A stretch of 64,000 nt of DNA, from positions 456,747 through 520,746 of the forward strand of contig NZ_JBEXAC010000003.1 of the NCBI RefSeq assembly GCF_040567655.1. The letters are read 5' to 3'. Below are positions 55,507 through 63,999 of this stretch, in pieces (the stretch's first letter is position 1; each line of letters begins with the position of its first letter). This DNA comes from Chitinophaga sp. H8 (GTDB lineage Bacteria; Bacteroidota; Bacteroidia; Chitinophagales; Chitinophagaceae). The notes beneath the pieces were generated by a model. It saw only the letters and a list, made by a program, of their open reading frames with translations, was not told where the DNA came from and made no database searches. Made by a program: the position numbers and the translations under genes.

Positions 55507-56224
55507 TGACGAACCACTGGCCAGGGAAGTTGTGAAAGAGTACCTGCAGGGGCATGAAGGGATTCAGCTGGTCACGGAATGTAATGATGGATTTGAAGGA
55601 TTGAAAGCCATTCAGCAGCATCAGCCTGATATTATATTTCTGGACATACAAATGCCCAAGATCAACGGGTTTGAAATGCTGGAGCTGGTAGAAGAAATGC
55701 CTGCCGTCATTTTTACTACTGCTTTCGAAGAGCATGCTATCCGCGCATTTGAAGTAAATGCGGTAGATTATTTATTAAAACCTTTTTCAAAAGACCGGTT
55801 TGATAAGGCGGTACAAAAATGGATGGAACGGCGTAGTGCGGCTACCTTGCCAGAAACATCCCCTTTGCTGGAAACAGCCGCCTCCTCACCTGTACAACGC
55901 AACCGGGTGGTGGTAAAAATAAATGGTAAGATAAAGATCATCCCGGTGCAGGATATTCACTACCTGGAAGCAGCAGATGATTATGTGAAGATTGTTACGC
56001 AGGAAGGTACTTTCCTGAAAAACAAGACCATGTCATTTTTTGAGCAAACACTGGACCCGCAACAGTTTACCAGGGTACACCGTTCTTACATCCTGAACAT
56101 TAACCAGGTAACACGTATTGACCCGTATGAAAAGGAAAACCACCTGGCTATTTTACGTTGCGGCGCTAAAATACTGGTGAGTAAAACAGGTTATCCGAGG
56201 TTGAAAAGTGCGTTGGGGTTATGA
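55484..56224 (+). CDS. LytTR family response regulator
   Basis: Protein of 246 residues: receiver domain with IIIDDE, LDIQMPKINGFE (phosphorylated Asp54) and LLKPFS, and a C-terminal LytTR DNA-binding domain (VVVKINGKIKIIPVQDIHYLEAADDYVKI, FTRVHRSYILNINQV). It overlaps the kinase gene by 23 bases, so translation is coupled and the two form one system. Confidence 0.95.
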   Translation: MIKAIIIDDEPLAREVVKEYLQGHEGIQLVTECNDGFEGLKAIQQHQPDIIFLDIQMPKINGFEMLELVEEMPAVIFTTAFEEHAIRAFEVNAVDYLLKPFSKDRFDKAVQKWMERRSAATLPETSPLLETAASSPVQRNRVVVKINGKIKIIPVQDIHYLEAADDYVKIVTQEGTFLKNKTMSFFEQTLDPQQFTRVHRSYILNINQVTRIDPYEKENHLAILRCGAKILVSKTGYPRLKSALGL

Positions 56225-56234
56225 TGTAGTATAG

Positions 56235-56630
56235 TTATTCTGCTGGATGATCGAATAGTTGCTGCAGCCGTGCTTTTTTCAATATTTTTTGTCCTTGTTG
56301 TCCCCGGGCGATTATCCGGTTTCCTACCCTTGCTTCGTAGTTACAAATGATTTCATTCTTTTGAAGACCTGTAATGGTAGCTGTAAAGTGCACGCTTGCA
56401 CCCACGATGGCAGGCAACAGGTGGGTGACGGTGATCATGGTGCCTATCCCTTCTTCATCCACGTCTTTCATTTCCAGTACAAATAGCCGGCAGCACCATT
56501 CGGCATCCCTGGCCAGGGCAAAGGTAGCATATACAGGATGTACCTGCCCGCTTTCAAAAGTGGCACAGTCTTCGGGTTTTACGATCCGGGTAAATTGTCG
56601 GGTGCTGCCTATGTTAAAACAGTGTTTCAT
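56235..56630 (-). CDS. hotdog-fold thioesterase (FlK-like)
   Basis: Protein of 131 residues with the hotdog pattern of the thioesterase family that includes fluoroacetyl-CoA thioesterase FlK: EEGIGTMITVTHLLPAIVGASVHFTATI and CNYEARVGNRIIARGQQGQKIL. It probably hydrolyses a small acyl-CoA. It follows the Nramp-Usp gene by 18 bases on the same strand and is convergent with the response regulator gene. Confidence 0.85.
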   Translation of the reverse strand: MKHCFNIGSTRQFTRIVKPEDCATFESGQVHPVYATFALARDAEWCCRLFVLEMKDVDEEGIGTMITVTHLLPAIVGASVHFTATITGLQKNEIICNYEARVGNRIIARGQQGQKILKKARLQQLFDHPAE

Positions 56631-56648
56631 ACGTTGGGTGCCTGTTTG

Positions 56649-58526
56649 TTATTGTACCACCAGTACGGGTACTTTTACATGGTGTCTTACCTGGTTGGCA
56701 GTTTCACCATAGATCCAGTCTTTGATACCGGTATGGCCGTGTCCGCCCAGTACCAGGAAATCTGCTTTTTCTGCTTTTACGATACGGACAATTTCTTTAG
56801 CCCGGTGTTTATAGCCCAGTACCCCTTTAGCCCGGATGTTTTTACCCGCCAGTAATGTGATGTAAGTATCCAGCTGCTCCTGGTCTTTACGTGTTTCCAG
56901 GTCATCAGAAGCTGCGCCGAAGTACCGGGCAGACGCACTTTCCACAATATGGATCAGCAGGTATTCTGTTTGTTCATTACCATGTGCAATCGCGTTGGCA
57001 ATGATATTTTCATCCTGCTTGCTGAAGTCCAGCGCCATGGCAATACGATAATAAACCGGCGCTTCCATGGTACCCAGTGACACCTGTGAAGGGTGGATGG
57101 CCGCAGAAGCTTTTTGCTGATAACGGCTGAGTAGCGGATAAACAATGGTAATGAGCAGGAGTATAACAAAGCCGAGGCCCCCTGCAATCAGCAGGGCACC
57201 TACCCACAGGTTGCCTGATTGGGTGATGTAGGTAGCCACTTCAGCATATACCATACGCAAATTTAGGTATACCAGCACGGTTGTCACTATCCAGCTCATT
57301 ACTTTTACGATCGGTTTGATAGCATAGTCACCCATCGTTTTTTTATCACTTACAAAATGAATGAGGGGGATTACGGCAAAGCCCAGTTGCATGCTCAGCA
57401 GCACCTGGCTGAATACCAGCAGTTCACCTACTTTTTCATCACCGGCAATCAATATGGTCAGTAATGCAGGAATAATCGCCAGCAGGCGGGTAATCAGGCG
57501 TCTTAGCCAGGGATTGATCCGCAGGCGCAGATAACCTTCCATTACAATTTGTCCGGCAAGCGTACCGGTTACGGTGGAGCTTTGTCCCGCTGCGATCAGT
57601 GCCACCGCAAAAAGAATGGGCGCTAACTTGCTGCCCAGTAATTTTTCCAGCAGCTGGTGCGCATCCTGGATTTCGGCAATATGGGTATTACCGGATTTAA
57701 AGAACACGGTAGCTGCCAGGATCAGGATGGCCGCATTTACCAGGAAGGCCAGGTTCAGGGCAATGGTACTATCAATGAAATTAAGTTTCAACGCTTGTTT
57801 GATGCCCTTTTCATCCCGCTGGATTTTGCGGGTTTGTACCAGTGCGGAATGCAGGTAAAGGTTGTGTGGCATTACCGTAGCCCCAATAATGCCAATAGCG
57901 ATATATAAGGCGGTGTCATTGGGGATGGAGGGGATAAAGCCTTTGACTACTTCGCCCATATCGGGTTTGGCTAATACCAGTTCGCTGAGGAAGGAGAGGC
58001 CAACAATAGCCACCAGGCTAATGATGAAAGCCTCCATTTTACGGATACCATAGCGTTGGAGGACCAGCAGAATAAAGGTGTCGAACACGGTGATACTCAC
58101 CCCCCATATCAGGGGGAGGCCGGTAAGCAGTTGTATACCGATGGCCATACCCAGCACTTCCGCCAGGTCGGTAGCTGCGATGGCAATTTCTGCGAGGATA
58201 TACAGGATGAAATTGACCGGAGCGGGATATGTTTCCCGGTTGGCCTGTGCCAGATCCCGTCCGCGTACGATACCCAGCCGGGCGCTCAGGCTTTGCAGCA
58301 GTAAAGCCATCAGGTTGCTCATGAGCAATACCCACAGGAGCTTATAACCAAACTGGCTGCCGCCGGCCAGGTCCGTAGCCCAGTTGCCCGGATCCATATA
58401 TCCTACACTCACCAGGTAAGCAGGGCCGAAAAACGCCAGTAATTTTTTCCAGCGCGACCTGCTGGTGGTATCTACACTTTGATGAACTTCGCTGAGTGAG
58501 GTATGCGGCTGATGCGGGTGGCTCAT
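56649..58526 (-). CDS. Nramp-family metal transporter fused to a universal stress protein domain
   Basis: Protein of 625 residues. Residues about 30-455 form an Nramp (MntH-type) divalent metal-proton symporter: TM1 motif SVGYMDPGNWATDLAGGS and TM6 motif GATVMPHNLYLHSA, both needed for Mn/Fe binding, with about 11 helices. Residues about 480-625 form a UspA domain (YRIAMALDFSKQDENII...LVLGGHGHTGIKDWIYGETANQVRHHVKVPVLVVQ) with the G-x-x-G-x9-G nucleotide-binding pattern. ATG 58526 is chosen over a TTG at 58553. No MntR/Fur gene is adjacent. Confidence 0.93.
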   Translation of the reverse strand: MSHPHQPHTSLSEVHQSVDTTSRSRWKKLLAFFGPAYLVSVGYMDPGNWATDLAGGSQFGYKLLWVLLMSNLMALLLQSLSARLGIVRGRDLAQANRETYPAPVNFILYILAEIAIAATDLAEVLGMAIGIQLLTGLPLIWGVSITVFDTFILLVLQRYGIRKMEAFIISLVAIVGLSFLSELVLAKPDMGEVVKGFIPSIPNDTALYIAIGIIGATVMPHNLYLHSALVQTRKIQRDEKGIKQALKLNFIDSTIALNLAFLVNAAILILAATVFFKSGNTHIAEIQDAHQLLEKLLGSKLAPILFAVALIAAGQSSTVTGTLAGQIVMEGYLRLRINPWLRRLITRLLAIIPALLTILIAGDEKVGELLVFSQVLLSMQLGFAVIPLIHFVSDKKTMGDYAIKPIVKVMSWIVTTVLVYLNLRMVYAEVATYITQSGNLWVGALLIAGGLGFVILLLITIVYPLLSRYQQKASAAIHPSQVSLGTMEAPVYYRIAMALDFSKQDENIIANAIAHGNEQTEYLLIHIVESASARYFGAASDDLETRKDQEQLDTYITLLAGKNIRAKGVLGYKHRAKEIVRIVKAEKADFLVLGGHGHTGIKDWIYGETANQVRHHVKVPVLVVQ

Positions 58527-58641
58527 AAACGTTAAATCTAAAGAAATTCTCAAAACATTTATGGCATCCGGTATGTTTTTTGATAAAAAGCGTCTTCATA
58601 TAAAAATTATATATAACTTTTCGCCCTGAATCTTTTGTGTA

Positions 58642-59586
58642 ATGAATCGGTTTTTGATTATTCTTCTGACCATTGGTCTTTTATCAGCTTGCAAGTCTAA
58701 AGAGAAAGGCAACGGTAATGCCGACGCGCCGCTCACCTTTGAAGATTTTCAGGCATTTTTTAAAGAGGCCCCTTTGCCTTATAAGCTCACGCCGGAAACA
58801 CTACAGGCCAACATCCCCGATTCGCTTAGCCTGGATAAAAAAGTGATCCAGCAGTTTTTAACGGATACCCTGACCAAAGGGGATTTTCCTAAAGCTACCC
58901 CGCTGAAATATTATCCGTTACAACAACTCCAGGGGGCAGACATGCGCTATTTTCTGGTAAAAGTAAAGGGAGGGAATACCGCGAATGCTTATCTATGTTT
59001 TACGGATAAAAAAGGTAAATACCTGAATCAGATGCTGGTAGGCAAAGTAGGAGGTACCGGAGCGGAAACGGTTTCTTTTTCACTGGACAGAAAATATGTC
59101 GTGAAAATAAGTACGGAGAAAAAATTAAATGCTTCCCGTACTGCTTTGAAGGAAGATTTTTATACCACCAATGCGGATGGTTCGACAGCCCTGATCATGA
59201 CCAATTCCAATGAGCCCGCCATATCCGGGCAGCTATTCAATCCTATCGATACATTGCCACGCAAGCATAAGCTTTCCGGTGATTATATGGCCGGAGATAT
59301 GAATCTTGTTGCTATCCGGGATGGGGTAGAACCTAAGACCTTTCAGTTCTTTATCACCTTTTACAAGGCTAATGGCAGTTGCAGAGGAGAATTAAGTGGG
59401 ATCGGACATTATACCAGTGCTAATAGAGGTGAGTATAAGGATAAGGAATCTTCCTGCGGGATTGCTTTCCAGTTTTCCGGATCCAGGGTAAGCATCCAGG
59501 AAATAGGAGGATGTGGCGCTTTCCGGAGTGTAAAATGTTTCTTTGAAGGAGCCTTTGTGAAGAAAAAGGCAGAGAAGAAAAAGTAG
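58642..59586 (+). CDS. lipoprotein of unknown function
   Basis: Protein of 314 residues with a lipobox (LLSAC) and a Lys-rich C-terminus (KKKAEKKK). The mature part has a helical start (FEDFQAFFKEAPLPYKL) and a beta-rich body with a Cys-containing end (GGCGAFRSVKCFFEG). I recognise no family. It diverges from the Nramp gene and ends before a strong terminator, so it is likely a single-gene unit. Confidence 0.8.
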   Translation: MNRFLIILLTIGLLSACKSKEKGNGNADAPLTFEDFQAFFKEAPLPYKLTPETLQANIPDSLSLDKKVIQQFLTDTLTKGDFPKATPLKYYPLQQLQGADMRYFLVKVKGGNTANAYLCFTDKKGKYLNQMLVGKVGGTGAETVSFSLDRKYVVKISTEKKLNASRTALKEDFYTTNADGSTALIMTNSNEPAISGQLFNPIDTLPRKHKLSGDYMAGDMNLVAIRDGVEPKTFQFFITFYKANGSCRGELSGIGHYTSANRGEYKDKESSCGIAFQFSGSRVSIQEIGGCGAFRSVKCFFEGAFVKKKAEKKK

Positions 59587-59606
59587 TACTATTGTTTCAA
59601 CAATAC

Positions 59607-59646
59607 AAAGCCCGTAAAGTTTATAAGGACTTTACGGGCTTTTTTA
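59607..59646 (+). terminator. strong intrinsic terminator
   Basis: Perfect 14-bp stem (59607-59620 with 59629-59642, 8-base loop) ending in a T-run; 20 bases past the lipoprotein stop. Confidence 0.92.
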
Positions 59647-59692
59647 TAAGGGGTTTCATGAATTGTTGTACGTGGACTGTGCCTGCATTTTT

Positions 59693-60319
59693 TTATTGCA
59701 ATGCATCTTTAGGATAAGCCGGATCAGTTTTGATTTCTTCTATTTGCTGTGTATGCCTGGCACTGTGATTAGCCATCATCAGTAAAAACTGATAGGCATC
59801 CACAGGAGGCATATTAGGAGTGATCAGCACATGATTGCGCAGATCGTCCTGTGTAACTTTAATCTCTTCGATGATCCGGTTCCGTTGGTCAGTAAAAGCC
59901 TGGATCTCTTCTGCTGTAGTAGCATAAGTACCCTTGGGAATGGCAAACTCCGGCGCTTTGGCTTTATGGCTGCGGTCATTCATTCTTTTGATAATATCTT
60001 CATCGGTAGCGGTGATCTCCTTTCTTTTTTCCGGATTGGGTGCTTCCTTTACCAGTTTTTGTTCCATGTCATACATCCCTTTTTCGGCCAGGATGATATG
60101 TTCCAGGCATTCATTAATGGACCAGCGGTCCTGGGCAGGTTTGAATTTTAGCTGGGCATCTGTAAGCCCTTCCAGGCTTTTCAGCAGCTGGTCCCTGGTT
60201 TGCTGAAACTGATTTACTAAAAACTCCCTTTCATCAATATGGATACTGGTGCGGCTGGGGAGGATGGAAAATGCCGACAACATGATGGCTGTGAATAACA
60301 GCATACCTACTTTTTTCAT
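59693..60319 (-). CDS. exported DinB-like protein
   Basis: Protein of 208 residues with an N-terminal hydrophobic signal (MKKVGMLLFTAIMLSAFSIL) followed by a DinB/YfiT four-helix bundle: INECLEHIILAE and ANHSARHTQQIEE supply the three His of the family's metal site. DinB-superfamily enzymes often are thiol-dependent transferases or hydrolases in the cytoplasm; this one is predicted to leave it. Function is unknown. Monocistronic by context. Confidence 0.87.
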   Translation of the reverse strand: MKKVGMLLFTAIMLSAFSILPSRTSIHIDEREFLVNQFQQTRDQLLKSLEGLTDAQLKFKPAQDRWSINECLEHIILAEKGMYDMEQKLVKEAPNPEKRKEITATDEDIIKRMNDRSHKAKAPEFAIPKGTYATTAEEIQAFTDQRNRIIEEIKVTQDDLRNHVLITPNMPPVDAYQFLLMMANHSARHTQQIEEIKTDPAYPKDALQ

Positions 60320-60419
60320 CGTGTTAAATTTTAGATCGGTGGATAATTGGGGAATGGGAACAGAAGTTACTGAATTTTCGCGAAGGTATAAAGCCTTAGT
60401 TCCTAACTGGAAAGTGCAT

Positions 60420-61064
60420 TTAAAGATGCTGGCGGAGCAGGTTTAAAAAGTCTTCTCTGGTAATAAAACGGGCACCCAGGGAAGCCAGGTGAGGGGTATG
60501 TACCTGGCAGTCTATCACTGCTATTTTTTCCTGTATGCAGGTATGGACAAAGGTGATAAAGGCAGCTTTGGAGGCATTGCTGACTTTGGAAAACATGGAT
60601 TCTCCAAAAAAGCAATGGCCTATCCTGATCCCGTAAAAGCCACCTACCAGTTCATTATCCTGCCAGCACTCTACCGAAGTAGCATAACCTGCCTGATGGA
60701 GCCGGAGATAAGCTTCCTGCATTTGGGCTGTGATCCAGGTACCATCCTGATGGGCGCGGGGAATGGTGCTGCAATGACTGATAACCCCTTTAAAGTCCTG
60801 GTTGACAGTGATGTTGAAAACCTGTTTTTTCAGTACCTGTTTCATACTGGCAGATACTTTTAGCTCCTGGGGGAATAATACAAAACGGGGGTCGGGGCTC
60901 CACCAAAGGATAGGATCTTCATTAAACCAGGGAAATATACCGGAGCGATATGCCAGCAGGAGCCTGTCTACAGAAAGATCTCCGCCTACCGCCAGTAAGC
61001 CATCCGGATCGGCCAGATAAGCAGGAGGGAATACGAGTTCCCGGGTAAGAGAGAATACAGACAT
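60420..61064 (-). CDS. aat: leucyl/phenylalanyl-tRNA-protein transferase
   Basis: Enzyme of 214 residues that adds Leu or Phe to the N-terminus of proteins with basic ends, marking them for ClpS/ClpAP. Diagnostic segments: FPPAYLADPDGLLAVGGDLS, AYRSGIFPWFNEDPILWWSPDPR, HQDGTWITAQMQEAY, GGFYGIRIGHCFFGESMFSKVSNASK. Normal length. It lies 59 bases downstream of clpS on the same strand. Confidence 0.97.
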   Translation of the reverse strand: MSVFSLTRELVFPPAYLADPDGLLAVGGDLSVDRLLLAYRSGIFPWFNEDPILWWSPDPRFVLFPQELKVSASMKQVLKKQVFNITVNQDFKGVISHCSTIPRAHQDGTWITAQMQEAYLRLHQAGYATSVECWQDNELVGGFYGIRIGHCFFGESMFSKVSNASKAAFITFVHTCIQEKIAVIDCQVHTPHLASLGARFITREDFLNLLRQHL

Positions 61065-61123
61065 GCAGGTGAGGTTATAAATGTGCCAGGTGGTAGTGGT
61101 AATGGCAATAATGCCGTTTCTGA

Positions 61124-61432
61124 TCAGCTTTGCACGGCTTCTTCAATAGTGGCACTGAGGCCCCTGTCGAGCAGGGCATCGCATAAAGGGCGTAATTTGA
61201 TAAATTCACCCTGTTTTACCGCATATTTGCCATTGTAGTGGATGATCATGGCGCATTGTTCTGCCTGTTCATTGGTATGGCCACATACTTCTATAAGAGA
61301 GGCAATCACCCATTCAAAAGTATTCACCTCATCATTCCACACAATAAGACTGAACGGAAACTGCTCATCTTCAGCGGTGAGAACATCCTCCCATTCTTTT
61401 GTAAATACTCCTGTTTGTGTATGCTGGCTCAT
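61124..61432 (-). CDS. clpS: ATP-dependent Clp protease adaptor ClpS
   Basis: Adaptor of 102 residues that hands N-degron substrates to the Clp protease. Key segments are IVWNDEVNTFEWVIASLIEVCGHTNEQAEQCAMIIHYNGKYAVKQG, with the Asn-Asp and His residues of the N-degron pocket. ATG 61432 is chosen over a TTG at 61444. A -7-like TAATTTTG on the minus strand (61460-61453) lies 20 bases upstream. Paired with aat. Confidence 0.94.
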   Translation of the reverse strand: MSQHTQTGVFTKEWEDVLTAEDEQFPFSLIVWNDEVNTFEWVIASLIEVCGHTNEQAEQCAMIIHYNGKYAVKQGEFIKLRPLCDALLDRGLSATIEEAVQS

Positions 61433-61608
61433 TTTTTGAAACAAACTTTATGCAAAATTAAGATGTTTATTCGTTAATTTATCTAAGATTCATGGTTTCA
61501 CTTTAATTTATGCTTCATCTGATAAAAGATGAAAATTTGTAAGTTGCAGTGGTAAAGATGTTTGGTGAGCAGGAGGAGGATCGTCGGATTTGAAGTAAAA
61601 ATATTGTT

Positions 61609-63777
61609 ATGATGAACGCATTGAATGGCTCGGTTTTATTATTAGATGTGAGTTTGCCATTAAAAGACCCTATTCCTATTTTTTCACTGGTGCTGTTTAT
61701 CATACTGCTGGCACCTATTATTTTGCGTAAGTTCCGCATTCCCAGTATTATAGGGCTGATACTGGCAGGTATGGCCATTGGAGAGCATGGATTTGAAATC
61801 ATTAGTAAGGGAAGTATAGACCTGTTTGGAAAGGCAGGGTTGCTGTATATCATGTTTCTGGCTGGTTTGGAGCTGGATATGACGGAGTTCCGGAAAAACA
61901 AGCACCGCAGCCTGGTATTTGGCGCTTTTACCTTTTTTATCCCCCTGATCCTCGGGTATTTTGTGTGTACCTACCTCCTTCATTTTAATTTTATGGCTAC
62001 TTTGCTGATTTCCAGCATGTTTGCCACACATACACTGGTCGCTTATCCGCTGGCCAGCCGGTTAGGGATTACTAAAAATGAAGCGGTTACGGTAGCCGTT
62101 GGCGGTACCATTATAACAGATACCGCCGTGTTACTGATCCTGGCAGTGATTACCGGGGCTACCACCGGCCATCTTGATACTACCTTTTGGGTAAGGCTGG
62201 GTGTTTCCCTGACGGTATTTGCCGTGATCATCCTTTGGTTGATGCCTATGCTGGGCCGCTGGTTTTTTAAGAAGATCAAGGATGATAAAACATCACATTT
62301 CGTTTTTGTGATGGCACTGGTTTTCTCAGCAGCCTTCCTGGCAGAGCTGGCAGGAGTAGAAGGAATTATCGGGGCCTTCCTGGCCGGGCTGGCATTGAAC
62401 CAGCTGATCCCGCATACTTCTCCCTTGATGAACCGGATTGAATTTACCGGTAATGCCTTGTTTATACCTTTTTTCCTGATCAGTGTAGGGATGCTGGTAG
62501 ACCTGCGGGTATTGCTAAAAGGGCCGGAAGCTTTGATTATTGCGGGTTCTTTGACTGCAATGGCCTTGTTCAGCAAATGGCTGGCTGCCTTTTTTACCCA
62601 GCTGTCATTCAAATACACCCCAACCCAGCGTAATGTGATCTTCGGGCTAAGCAGCGCACATGCCGCTGCTACTATTGCGGTGATCCTCATTGGATATAAT
62701 ATGGGACTGGTGGATGAGCATGTATTGAATGGTACTGTGGTGCTGATCCTGATCACTTGTATGGTGGGCTCTTTTGTAACAGAGAATGCAGGCCGTAAGC
62801 TGGCCATTGAAGAAACTTCCCGTAAGCCCGAATTACCGGATGTAGCGGAAAGGATCCTGGTGCCGATCTCCAATCCCAACCGTTTGGAATGGTTACTTGA
62901 TTTTGCGGTGATGATCAAGGATGTGCACACGGAAACACCAATTTACCCGCTGGCAGTGGTACAGGATGATGATGAAGCTAAAGAAAAGGTACACCTGACC
63001 AATAAGATGATGGAAGCGGCAGTGATCCATGCTGCGGCAACAGAAAGCAAGGTGCAGGTGGTGACACGGGTAGACCTGAACGTATCGGATGGCATTGCGC
63101 GCGCCGCCAAGGAACTGCAGATCACAGATGTGGTATTGGGGTGGACAGATAAAACCAGTACTACTGACCGTTTGTTTGGGTCTATTTTTGGTACCACACT
63201 GGACAACGTACTGCAAAGTGTATGGGAAACCGTATACGTTTGTGACTTCCATTATCCGTTGAGCACCACCAAAAAGATGGTCCTTATCCTGCCCAAGAAC
63301 ACACAATATGAAATAGGCTTCTTTCATTACCTCCAAAAGATGGTCATGCTGGCTAAGCAGGCCGGCGCAAGGCTGTTGGTTTGTTGTAATGAGAAAACAG
63401 AAGAGGTGGTGAGTGCTTTTATAGAACAATCAAAAGTAAGCGTGGAGCTCACCTTTAAGTCGTTTGAAAATGTGGAAGATTTCCTGGTATTGTCCCGCGA
63501 AATTACACGTAATGATTTGCTGGTAGTGGTGACTGCCCGTAGAAGCACCTTGTCGTATAATGCTTACCTGGAAAGTATACCTGCCAAGTTAAGCCGTCAT
63601 TTCAGAGAAAATAATGTGATTCTGTTGTACCCCGAACAAACAGCCATTGATTTTATTGAATCCGGTTTACAACCCGAGGATCTAACGCTGGCGCCTATAC
63701 AGGAACAACTGGCTAATCTGAATAAATTAGGAAAGGCGGTGAAGCGTATCTTTAAGAACCCACGCAATGATCAATAA
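61609..63777 (+). CDS. CPA2-family cation:proton antiporter with Usp-like tail
   Basis: Protein of 722 residues. The first 400 residues form about 12-13 membrane helices of the KefB/CPA2 type (RKFRIPSIIGLILAGMAIGEHG, FLAGLELDM, ASRLGITKNEAVTVAVGGTIITDTAVLL with the paired ion-binding Asp, EGIIGAFLAGLALN). The remaining part (about 410-700) is soluble and looks like two degenerate universal-stress-protein domains (RILVPISNP..., then MVLILPKNTQYE...), with no KTN domain. Likely a Na+/H+ or K+/H+ exchanger with nucleotide control. Confidence 0.9.
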   Translation: MMNALNGSVLLLDVSLPLKDPIPIFSLVLFIILLAPIILRKFRIPSIIGLILAGMAIGEHGFEIISKGSIDLFGKAGLLYIMFLAGLELDMTEFRKNKHRSLVFGAFTFFIPLILGYFVCTYLLHFNFMATLLISSMFATHTLVAYPLASRLGITKNEAVTVAVGGTIITDTAVLLILAVITGATTGHLDTTFWVRLGVSLTVFAVIILWLMPMLGRWFFKKIKDDKTSHFVFVMALVFSAAFLAELAGVEGIIGAFLAGLALNQLIPHTSPLMNRIEFTGNALFIPFFLISVGMLVDLRVLLKGPEALIIAGSLTAMALFSKWLAAFFTQLSFKYTPTQRNVIFGLSSAHAAATIAVILIGYNMGLVDEHVLNGTVVLILITCMVGSFVTENAGRKLAIEETSRKPELPDVAERILVPISNPNRLEWLLDFAVMIKDVHTETPIYPLAVVQDDDEAKEKVHLTNKMMEAAVIHAAATESKVQVVTRVDLNVSDGIARAAKELQITDVVLGWTDKTSTTDRLFGSIFGTTLDNVLQSVWETVYVCDFHYPLSTTKKMVLILPKNTQYEIGFFHYLQKMVMLAKQAGARLLVCCNEKTEEVVSAFIEQSKVSVELTFKSFENVEDFLVLSREITRNDLLVVVTARRSTLSYNAYLESIPAKLSRHFRENNVILLYPEQTAIDFIESGLQPEDLTLAPIQEQLANLNKLGKAVKRIFKNPRNDQ

Positions 63778-63778
63778 A

Positions 63779-63819
63779 CGTATTCCTGTGCCGGAACAGG
63801 CTTCCGGCACAGGAATACG
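63779..63819 (+). terminator. hairpin after the antiporter gene
   Basis: Perfect 17-bp inverted repeat (63779-63795 with 63803-63819, 7-base loop) starting one base past the stop. No T-run, but its stability and place fit a transcript end. Confidence 0.7.
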
Positions 63820-63847
63820 ACTGAATTTAATAAAGCGTTGAAAAAAA

Positions 63848-63878
63848 ATTTGGTGAAATAAAAATAGTTTATACCTTT
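63848..63878 (+). promoter_or_regulatory. promoter of the tRNA-Val gene
   Basis: TTTG (63848-63851), 19-base spacer, TACCTTTG (63871-63878): full Bacteroidota consensus, the best promoter in the window. Confidence 0.75.
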
Positions 63879-63924
63879 GCAATCCCGTCAGACGAAAGGT
63901 TTGACCGGAAGAAATAAAAACAAT

Positions 63925-63999
63925 GGGAGTTTAGCTCAGCTGGTTCAGAGCATCTGCCTTACAAGCAGAGGGTCACTGGTTCGAATCCAGTAACTCCCA
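63925..63999 (+). tRNA. tRNA-Val (anticodon TAC)
   Basis: Cloverleaf of 75 bases: acceptor stem GGGAGTT with AACTCCC (63992-63998), D-arm with AGCTCAGCTGGTTCAGAGC, anticodon stem TCTGC/GCAGA with loop CTTACAA (anticodon 63960-63962), T-arm with GGTTCGAATCC, and discriminator A at 63999. The window ends one base later, so an encoded CCA cannot be judged. Confidence 0.97.

Noticed and set aside
62043..62930. Minus-strand frame opposite the antiporter
   Set aside because: Antisense to conserved membrane helices; no independent support.
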